The notes beneath the pieces are model-generated. The model was given only the letters and a program-made list of their open reading frames with translations. It did no database searches and was not told the origin of the DNA. Of a stretch of DNA of 9,548 bases, positions 1-4,666 are shown piece by piece. A program made the translations under genes and the position numbers. Where the stretch lies: the NCBI GenBank assembly GCA_900771325.1, contig CAAGNN010000142.1:1-9548 (forward strand), written 5' to 3'. Numbering within the stretch: position 1 is the stretch's first letter; the number at the start of each line of letters is the position of its first letter. The stretch is from Kiritimatiellia bacterium. Its GTDB lineage: Bacteria > Verrucomicrobiota > Kiritimatiellia > RFP12 > DVOR01.

Positions 1-30
1 CCCTTCAAGGGAGCGCGGCCGATCAAACAT
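1..30 (-). CDS. Possible 5' end of a gene running off the left edge
   Basis: On the minus strand an ATG at 30 opens a frame that stays open to the window edge (10 codons, MFDRPRSLEG). It is preceded by AGAAGGAACA, a Shine-Dalgarno-like run whose GG lies about 5 nt from the ATG. A plausible minus-strand promoter (126-155) would give a leader of about 90 nt. The local base composition is lower in GC than the repeats to its right, as expected for a promoter and leader. Ten residues are too few to name a product. The call rests on promoter, ribosome site and open frame together, each individually weak. Confidence 0.38.
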   Translation of the reverse strand, partial: MFDRPRSLEG

Positions 31-81
31 TGTTCCTTCTACAAAACCTTAGAGAACAACCCGAGCGGCGCGCGGACTGCT

Positions 82-99
82 AAAGTAAAAGTAAAAGTA
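82..99. repeat. Three tandem copies of AAAGTA
   Basis: A perfect hexanucleotide repeat, (AAAGTA)x3, lies in an A/T-richer stretch (about 30-170) that contrasts with the GC-rich surroundings. On the minus strand it reads as pyrimidine-rich TACTTT repeats and falls inside the presumed leader between the 126-155 promoter and the possible start at 30. Such runs can vary in copy number by slippage. No regulatory role is shown. Confidence 0.7.
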
Positions 100-125
100 G
101 AAGGGCTTGTGTGTCATCGGCGCGT

Positions 126-155
126 AGAATACTCCAATCCCAGCCGCCGTGTCAA
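126..155 (-). promoter_or_regulatory. Sigma70-type promoter facing left
   Basis: On the minus strand a perfect -35 box TTGACA (150-155) is followed after 18 nt by TATTCT (126-131, four of six matches to TATAAT). Just upstream of the -35 box is an uninterrupted run of seven A's on this strand (T's at about 159-165), resembling an UP element. Transcription would start near 119 and run toward the left edge. This differs from the TTGC/TGTGATA form seen at the other three promoters in the window. Confidence 0.5.
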
Positions 156-179
156 CACTTTTTTTGCACTTTGTGAGGG

Positions 180-250
180 GGCGGCTACGCCGCCGTGAGG
201 TGCGCCTCCGGCGCGTGAAAGGGTTAGCCGTGGCCTGCTTCGCCAGGCCA
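180..250. repeat. Left chain of short hairpins with GTGAGGT linker
   Basis: Three perfect hairpins follow one another. GGCGGC-TAC-GCCGCC (180-194) is followed by the linker GTGAGGT (195-201), then GCGCC-TCC-GGCGC (202-214). After GTGAAAGGGTTAGCCG comes TGGCCTG-CTTCGC-CAGGCCA (231-250). The same module types recur at 837-934 in opposite orientation and at 9354-9529 in this orientation. Stems differ between copies but pairing is kept. No open frame across this block looks like a real gene. Confidence 0.85.
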
Positions 251-283
251 CCCGCCCCGGGTTGAGGGTCAACCCGGGGCGGG
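251..283. repeat. Perfect 15-bp hairpin with GGG loop
   Basis: CCCGCCCCGGGTTGA (251-265) and its exact reverse complement (269-283) are separated by only GGG, making a 15-bp GC-rich stem. It abuts the preceding hairpin (231-250) without spacer, and its right arm overlaps the first unit of the 22-bp tandem array. It looks like an inverted first copy of the array unit. There is no adjacent T-run, so nothing suggests an intrinsic terminator. Confidence 0.9.
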
Positions 284-373
284 TCCACCTCTCACCCGGG
301 GCGGGTCCACCTCGAACCCGGGGCGGGTCCACCTCTCACCCGGGGCGGGTCCACCTCTCACCCGGGGCGGGTC
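272..373. repeat. 22-bp tandem repeat, 4.6 copies
   Basis: Units start at 272, 294, 316, 338 and 360 (the last stops after 14 nt). Each begins ACCCGGGGCGGGTCCACC and ends CTC plus two to three variable bases (unit 2 ends CTCGA, units 1, 3 and 4 end CTCTC). Near-identity of the units points to recent expansion by slippage or unequal recombination. Units are head to tail with no unique spacers, so this is not CRISPR. The core GCCCCGGGTT also occurs, inverted, at 254-263 and at 9533-9542. Confidence 0.93.
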
Positions 374-501
374 GGGGGAAAGGGCGCGGCAGGGGGTGGG
401 GCTGGGGGCTTTGAGCCAGGCGCTCGCTAACGCTCGCTGCGCGGCAAATATGCCGCGCCACAGAACCGTTGATGGCAGGAGGAGGGCTGGATGGAAGATA
501 A
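374..501. other. Gene-free G-rich stretch with an 8-bp hairpin
   Basis: No convincing gene is present; the open frames crossing it have repeat-derived, low-complexity translations. It contains a G-rich run (374-412), a direct repeat CGCTCGCT (421-428 and 431-438), and a perfect hairpin GCGCGGCA-AATA-TGCCGCGC (439-458). The GCTCGC-spacer-GCTCGC direct repeat recurs in other repeat blocks (942-956 inverted, 9413-9427), so it is another module of the same repeat family. Confidence 0.6.
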
Positions 502-660
502 GGGGGCCTCGAGCCGGGCGGGGTGGAGACCAAGCGCGGCCATTGGAGTGGCCGGAGGTGCCAGGCGAGCGCTACCAAAGGCGGGGCCGGGGGGCCTCGA
601 GCCGGGCGGGGTGGAGATCAAGCGCGGCCATTGGAGTGGCCGGGGGGGCCAGGCGAGCGC
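502..660. repeat. Tandem duplication with 88-bp period
   Basis: A 71-bp segment beginning GGGGGCCTCGAGCCGGGCGG occurs at 502-572 and again at 590-660 with only a few substitutions (for example GGAGAC versus GGAGAT, GGAGGTGCC versus GGGGGGGCC). The two copies are separated by 17 nt, giving an 88-nt period. A degenerate third copy of its core (GGGCGGGGTGG, then GCGCGGCCATTGG) lies at about 714-756. Each copy contains a hairpin CGGCCA-TTGGAG-TGGCCG. No gene function is apparent. Confidence 0.88.
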
Positions 661-836
661 GGCAAGAGGTGAGGCTGGGGTTTCTTGGGGTGCGGGGGCG
701 TTGCCCCCCGCGCTGGGCGGGGTGGGGGCCGGGCGCGGCCATTGGTGCGGCCAAAGGTGGGGCTGGGGTTCACCCCACGCGCAGCGAGCCACCGTTCACG
801 CCGCGCAGCGGCTGGCAGCCATTAAGCGTTTTGCAG
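661..836. other. Gene-free repeat-derived stretch with a GC hairpin
   Basis: This stretch holds no supportable gene. At 692-711 is a hairpin GCGGGGGC-GTT-GCCCCCCGC (one extra C on the right arm) with a three-base loop like those of the hairpin chains. At 765-776 is GGGGTTCACCCC. The segment 711-756 is the decayed third copy of the 88-bp-period unit. From about 800 to 836 no structure stands out. Confidence 0.55.
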
Positions 837-957
837 TGGCCTGCTCCGCCAGGCCACGCGCCGCAGGCGCACCTCACGGCGGCAGCGCCGCCCCCTCACG
901 CGGGCGTAGCCCGCACCTCACGGCCCGTAGGGCCTCCTCACGCGAGCGCAGCGAGCC
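837..957. repeat. Chain of five hairpins joined by NCCTCAC linkers
   Basis: Successive perfect hairpins: TGGCCTG-CTCCGC-CAGGCCA (837-856), GCGCC-GCA-GGCGC (858-870), GGCGGC-AGC-GCCGCC (878-892), GCGGGC-GTA-GCCCGC (900-914) and GGCCC-GTA-GGGCC (922-934). The spaces after the second to fifth hairpins are exactly 7 nt: ACCTCAC, CCCTCAC, ACCTCAC, TCCTCAC. A GCGAGC-GCA-GCGAGC direct repeat follows (942-956). It ends about 12 nt before the -35 region of the tig promoter, so hairpin structure could influence local transcription; that is inference. Confidence 0.9.
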
Positions 958-968
958 TCGCCGCCCGT

Positions 969-995
969 TTGCGAAACCGCGGGCAATGTGATACT
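969..995 (+). promoter_or_regulatory. Extended -10 promoter of tig
   Basis: TTGCGA (969-974) is followed after 15 nt by GATACT (990-995), which is preceded by TGT, giving an extended -10 element TGTGATACT (987-995). Expected transcript start is near 1002, leaving a leader of about 45 nt before the trigger factor ATG at 1047. The same TTGC/TGTGATA pair occurs in front of the genes at 2574 and 9292, with the two parts 18-19 nt apart start to start. Confidence 0.6.
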
Positions 996-1034
996 ATGGG
1001 CCGACATTTTCCGCTTCTTATCTAGTTGATGTTC

Positions 1035-1039
1035 AAGGA
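1035..1039 (+). promoter_or_regulatory. Ribosome binding site deciding the tig start
   Basis: AAGGA at 1035-1039 lies 7 nt before the ATG at 1047. Two earlier in-frame candidates (TTG at 1026, ATG at 1029) overlap or precede this site and have no ribosome binding site of their own. The start at 1047 also aligns the ribosome-binding loop to the standard residue numbers of trigger factor. Confidence 0.8.
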
Positions 1040-1046
1040 AAGCAAG

Positions 1047-2330
1047 ATGAAGACTGATGTTCAGAAGGTGAGCGCCTGCCGCGTGAAGTGCGTTGTTGAA
1101 GCGACGGCGGCGGAGATTGACCCGATTTACCAGCAGGTTCGCGCCGGCTTCACCAAGCAGGTGAAGATGCCTGGCTTCCGCCCCGGCAAGGCCCCGTGGG
1201 AGCGCATCGAGGCCCTCTACGGCAAGCAGATCCAGGAAGAGGTCAACCAGCGCGTCATCAGCACCCTCTATCGCGAGGTGCTCAAGGACGAGAGCCTGAA
1301 GGTCGAGACGCTGGTGGACATCGCCGCGGTTCGTTCGGCCAAGGGCCAGGGCGCCGAGGCCACCTTCGTGGTGGACCTGAAGCCCGAGTTCAAGACCCCC
1401 GACCCCGCCAAGTGGCAGGTCAAGAAGCTCGATGATGCCGTCACCGAGGAAGAGGTGGAGGAGCGTCTGGCCGGCGCCCGCCGTATGCTCGCTTCCTACG
1501 TCGACGCCTCGGCCGAGGACACCGCCACGCAGAATGACCTCGTGGCCATCGCCTTCACCTCCGACCTCGACGCTTCCACCCTCTCCGACGCCGCCAAGCA
1601 CTACGCCGCCGACGAGGAGTACTGGGTGCAGCTGCAGGAAGATGCCTTCATCCCCGGCCTGGTCGGCGCCCTTCTCGGCAAGAAGCTCGAGGAGACCACC
1701 CAGCTCGCCGCCACTTACCCGGCCGATTACCGCGTGACGGACCTCGCCGGCAAGACGGTCAACTACACCATCACCCTTAAGAAGATGCGCAAGCAGCAGG
1801 CGGTGGACGACGCGACCCTCGTCTCGCGTATGGGCGCCCAGAGCCTCGATGACCTGCGCACGAAGATGCGCGAGAACATCGCCCTCTACAAGAAGAGCGC
1901 CGAGCAGGGCCGCGCCGCGCGTGAGATCGCCGACGCCATCGCTGCCTCCGTCTCCTTCGACCTGCCCGAGCGCGTTGTCGAGAACCGCGTCTACGACATC
2001 CTCTCCGCCGACAAGTCCAAGCCCCTGGAGATGTTCAAGGGCGACAGCGAGGCCCTGAAGAAGTCCGACATCTACAAGCAGGCCGTCAAGACCGCCACCG
2101 ACAGCACCCGCCGCCACTACGTCCTCACCCAGTTGGCCGACGAGCGCAAGATCACCCTCTCCCAGGAGGATACCAAGGAGGCCATCGAGGCCCTCGCCAA
2201 CCAGGTGCAGCTCAAGCCCGAGGAGCTCGTCAAGCGCCTGCACGACAATGGCCGCTTGGAGGACTTCCTGGCCGACGCCCGCGCCAACAAGGTCCTCACC
2301 GCCCTCATCGACGAGTGCGCGGTGAAGTAA
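1047..2330 (+). CDS. tig: Trigger factor, ribosome-associated chaperone
   Basis: 427-aa trigger factor, close to the usual 430 residues. This ATP-independent chaperone binds the ribosome at the tunnel exit and shelters nascent chains in the cytoplasm. The N-terminal ribosome-binding domain carries the signature MPGFRPGKAP, with F44-R45 at the same positions as the E. coli FRK loop. The middle FKBP-like domain (about 150-245) keeps FIPG (201-204), TYPADY and LAGKTVNYTI, but the usual GG-containing loop is replaced by a longer acidic/alanine stretch, so prolyl isomerase activity is uncertain. The helical C-terminal chaperone domain fills about 250-427. The start at 1047 is chosen for its ribosome site. 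The common clpP-clpX neighbours are absent: a repeat/terminator block follows, so tig appears monocistronic. Confidence 0.97.
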   Translation: MKTDVQKVSACRVKCVVEATAAEIDPIYQQVRAGFTKQVKMPGFRPGKAPWERIEALYGKQIQEEVNQRVISTLYREVLKDESLKVETLVDIAAVRSAKGQGAEATFVVDLKPEFKTPDPAKWQVKKLDDAVTEEEVEERLAGARRMLASYVDASAEDTATQNDLVAIAFTSDLDASTLSDAAKHYAADEEYWVQLQEDAFIPGLVGALLGKKLEETTQLAATYPADYRVTDLAGKTVNYTITLKKMRKQQAVDDATLVSRMGAQSLDDLRTKMRENIALYKKSAEQGRAAREIADAIAASVSFDLPERVVENRVYDILSADKSKPLEMFKGDSEALKKSDIYKQAVKTATDSTRRHYVLTQLADERKITLSQEDTKEAIEALANQVQLKPEELVKRLHDNGRLEDFLADARANKVLTALIDECAVK

Positions 2331-2335
2331 AAGCT

Positions 2336-2480
2336 CGATAGGCGGGAAAACTCGCCGCGCTGCGCCCGGCTCGCGATAGACGGGAAGCGCGGCAAGCCGC
2401 GACGGGCAAGCGAATGGCCAATTGGCCGGGCCCTCCACCTCCGGCGACAGCATTCCCGTCTATCGCCTATCGCTTATCGA
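2336..2480. repeat. Heptamer repeats and 14-bp inverted repeat after tig
   Basis: CGATAGGCGGGAA (2336-2348) and CGATAGACGGGAA (2374-2386) are direct repeats differing at one base. GCGATAGACGGGAA (2373-2386) is the exact reverse complement of TTCCCGTCTATCGC (2453-2466). The right arm continues as heptamers TATCGCC-TATCGCT-TATCGAA (2461-2481). Between the arms lie CGCGG-CAAG-CCGCG (2388-2401) and the 12-bp palindrome GGCCAATTGGCC (2416-2427), so the transcript could fold into a branched structure. GGCGGG-AAAA-CTCGCC (2341-2356) is a further hairpin 10 nt after the tig stop. No gene is visible here. Confidence 0.82.
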
Positions 2481-2522
2481 ATAAACAGCAGCGCGCGGCT
2501 TCGGCCGCGCGTTGCTGTTTAT
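2481..2522. terminator. Strong bidirectional hairpin terminator with UUCG loop
   Basis: ATAAACAGCAGCGCGCGGC (2481-2499) pairs over 19 positions with 2504-2522 (one G-T wobble) around the loop TTCG. The C(UUCG)G tetraloop is among the most stable known. The arms end CTGTTTAT on one side and ATAAACAG on the other, so a short U-rich tail exists in both directions; neither is a long U-run. It lies 150 nt after tig and directly before the next gene's promoter, whose -35 box falls inside the right arm. Confidence 0.8.
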
Positions 2523-2539
2523 GGGGATGATGTGATAGA
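2512..2539 (+). promoter_or_regulatory. Extended -10 promoter of the three-gene operon
   Basis: TTGCTG (2512-2517), lying in the right arm of the terminator hairpin, is followed after 16 nt by GATAGA (2534-2539) within the extended -10 element TGTGATAGA (2531-2539). Transcription should start near 2546, giving a leader of about 28 nt that contains the ribosome site AAGGAG (2562-2567). The overlap of -35 box and terminator makes the two units back to back with no spare sequence. Confidence 0.6.
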
Positions 2540-2573
2540 CTGTTGCCGTTGCAGCAGTCAGAAGGAGCGCAGG

Positions 2574-4652
2574 ATGAAGTCGACACCTGGATACGAACAG
2601 TTGCTCGGGCACATTCGCCAGGCGGGGAGCCTCTTGGGCGAGGTGACCGCCGAAAGCACGCTCGGGCGCCATCGCTTTGAGATCTACGCCGTGGGTGACG
2701 ACCGCTTTGTGCTCCAGCGCAATCTGGGCGAGGCGCGGCGGCTGATGGCCCTCATCCGGCGCGCGGATCTGCGCGTGGGCCGGCGGGGGATGGTGTTGGC
2801 GGTCTGCTCGGGCAACTTCGGCACGGTCCTCACCCCCCTCTTCTCCGGCGCGCTGGGCAAGGAGCTCTGCCGCGTGCCGCGCACCGAGCGCTCGTCCACC
2901 CTCGCCAAGCGCGTCGTCCTTGGGCGCGTGACCCCCACGAGCATCGACCTCCTCCAGCGCGACACCGACTTCGACTGCCTCATCCAGGCCGACGGCTGGC
3001 TGCAGGCCCAAGGCCTCGGCCTCAACGAGATTGCCTTTTGCGAGCGCACCCCCGAGGCGTTGGCCTACGCCGAGCCGTTGGGGCAGATTTGGCGCATCAA
3101 GCCGCGCGTCTACGCCCTGGAAGAGATGCGCCGCTTGGTGGAGCAAGCCTGCCAGCCGATGGAGACCGAGGCGCGCTACTTCGTGAGCCTGCGCGGTGTC
3201 CACTGGCTCACCTACGCCGAGTTCGAGCGCCTGGCGCAGTTGGCCCGCACGGAGCCCGAGGCCGTGGCGGCCTGTCTGCGCGAGTGGGTGGTGCCGCCGA
3301 GCGGGGAGCGCGTCTCGGCGATGCGGCGGGCGAAGGGAGCGCTGGGCAGCTTCGCTATCTCCTTTTTCGGCATTGGGCGCGAGACGGTCGAGCAGCTCAT
3401 CCTCCCGCCCCTGGAGCGTCTGGCCGCCGCCGTCGCCGCCGGCGAAGCGAATGGCGATGACCTCTGCGACACCCTCCACGCCCTCGGCCGCCTCTACCTC
3501 CACGCCCTTCAGGACCCCGCCTTCGCCTCCCTCGAGGCAGAAGCCACCATCCTCGCCCTCTATGCGCGCATTTGCGATGACGATCTGCGCCAGGAGGAGC
3601 GGATGGACTTCGACGCCCGCCGCGTCGCCCTCCCCGGCGTCACCATCCGCGACGGCCGCGAAATCGTCCACCCCGGTGCCGACTGGCAGACCCTCACGGT
3701 GGTCGACCACCTCAAGCGCCGCCTGAGCTTCGATGAGCACATGGAGTTCATCAACGTCTACGAGGTGCGCTCCTCCAAGCTCCTCGCCGCCGGCACCGGC
3801 CAATCGCGCGAGATCGTGATGAAGACCGACCGTAGCCCCGTGCCCATCTCCTACATCCAAAAGCGCCTGGGCAGCGTCCGCGCCGGCTACGCCAACTACC
3901 TCCTCACCCGCGTCAACGTCTTCCGCGCCCTCGGGGCCGACTACCCCGCCTTCCAGCTCCTCACCGTCGCCTCCAGCGGTCAGGCCCGCCGCGAGACCCC
4001 CTACTTCCTGCGCACCCGCTGCCCCGGCGACCCCCTCCCGGCCATCCCCCCCGAACTCTTCCGCGCCGACCCCGACAACCCCCACGGCTCCGAGCTCCCC
4101 GAGGTCGTCCTCGCACTCGCCCGCCTCTACGGCTCGGCCGCCGCGCAGAACCTCGTGGCCAAGAAGTTCGTCCCCGAGCCCAAGCCCACCTGCCGCTTCG
4201 GCATCGGCAAGGAGATCTTCGCCTTCGTCTACGACCCCTTTATGCACCGCCCGATGCCCGAAGGCGTCCAGAGCTGCTCCATCCGCGGCACGATGGGCTG
4301 GCCCAACCTCGCCCAAGATGCCGCCAACCTCTACGAAGCCCACCGCTTCTACCTGCGCGCCTACGCCCTCGCCCTCGGCGACTACTGGCACTCCCACGCC
4401 GAAACCTGCACCCTCAACGACTGCGCCTCCGCCTTCTTCGACGGCTTTGAGCGCCGCGTGGAAGCGATGTACTGGACCTATCGCCAGAACAAGGCCAGCT
4501 TCGACTCCTTCAACCCCCGCCTCCACCCCCGCTACACCTTCCGCGCCAAACTCGACTTCGCCCTCTGGGCCCTCGAGCGCGCCGCCCTCGACCTTCCCGC
4601 CCTGCGCGAACACTTTATGGACTACGTCCGCGACGCGATGATCCGCGTCTGA
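2574..4652 (+). CDS. Unrecognised large cytoplasmic protein, first gene of operon
   Basis: 692-aa protein of a family I do not recognise. The ATG at 2574 is chosen because AAGGAG (2562-2567) lies 6 nt upstream; the frame also opens at a GTG at 2532, but that lies inside the -10 box. There is no signal peptide or membrane segment, so it is probably cytoplasmic. The N-terminal third mixes short strands and helices, and the middle is helical and Ala/Leu/Glu-rich. The more conserved-looking C-terminal half has charged and aromatic motifs: EIVMKTDRSPVP from 413, FGIGKEIFAFVYD at 542-554, CSIRGTMGWPNL at 568-579, then YLRAYALALGDYW. The lysine-containing strand and GKEI motif could suggest an enzyme fold, but this is not diagnostic. 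It is followed after 14 nt by the C10-like peptidase gene, so co-transcription is likely. Its 3' half is extremely rich in codons ending in C. Confidence 0.9.
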   Translation: MKSTPGYEQLLGHIRQAGSLLGEVTAESTLGRHRFEIYAVGDDRFVLQRNLGEARRLMALIRRADLRVGRRGMVLAVCSGNFGTVLTPLFSGALGKELCRVPRTERSSTLAKRVVLGRVTPTSIDLLQRDTDFDCLIQADGWLQAQGLGLNEIAFCERTPEALAYAEPLGQIWRIKPRVYALEEMRRLVEQACQPMETEARYFVSLRGVHWLTYAEFERLAQLARTEPEAVAACLREWVVPPSGERVSAMRRAKGALGSFAISFFGIGRETVEQLILPPLERLAAAVAAGEANGDDLCDTLHALGRLYLHALQDPAFASLEAEATILALYARICDDDLRQEERMDFDARRVALPGVTIRDGREIVHPGADWQTLTVVDHLKRRLSFDEHMEFINVYEVRSSKLLAAGTGQSREIVMKTDRSPVPISYIQKRLGSVRAGYANYLLTRVNVFRALGADYPAFQLLTVASSGQARRETPYFLRTRCPGDPLPAIPPELFRADPDNPHGSELPEVVLALARLYGSAAAQNLVAKKFVPEPKPTCRFGIGKEIFAFVYDPFMHRPMPEGVQSCSIRGTMGWPNLAQDAANLYEAHRFYLRAYALALGDYWHSHAETCTLNDCASAFFDGFERRVEAMYWTYRQNKASFDSFNPRLHPRYTFRAKLDFALWALERAALDLPALREHFMDYVRDAMIRV

Positions 4653-4666
4653 GAAAGGCACTCCCG

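Noticed and set aside
272..373. CRISPR array
   Set aside because: The 22-bp units are contiguous with no unique spacers, and no cas genes are present.
837..934. Intrinsic terminators for each hairpin of the chain
   Set aside because: None is followed by a U-run, loops are very short, and no gene ends nearby; they are better described as repeat modules.
396..1025. 209-codon + strand frame across the repeat region
   Set aside because: It is composed of the 88-bp duplication and hairpin chains; its translation is Arg/Ala/Gly/Pro-rich with no domain and its end overlaps the tig promoter.
918..2453. 511-codon minus-strand open frame opposite tig
   Set aside because: Antisense shadow of trigger factor with Leu/Gly/Val-rich low-complexity translation; it runs from the intergenic repeat block into the hairpin chain.
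2460..4661. 733-codon open frame on the minus strand, opposite the 692-aa gene
   Set aside because: It is a shadow: C/G-ending codons on the + strand remove stops from the opposite frame. Its translation is low-complexity Gly/Val/Glu/Ala, and it lacks a ribosome site and spans the terminator.
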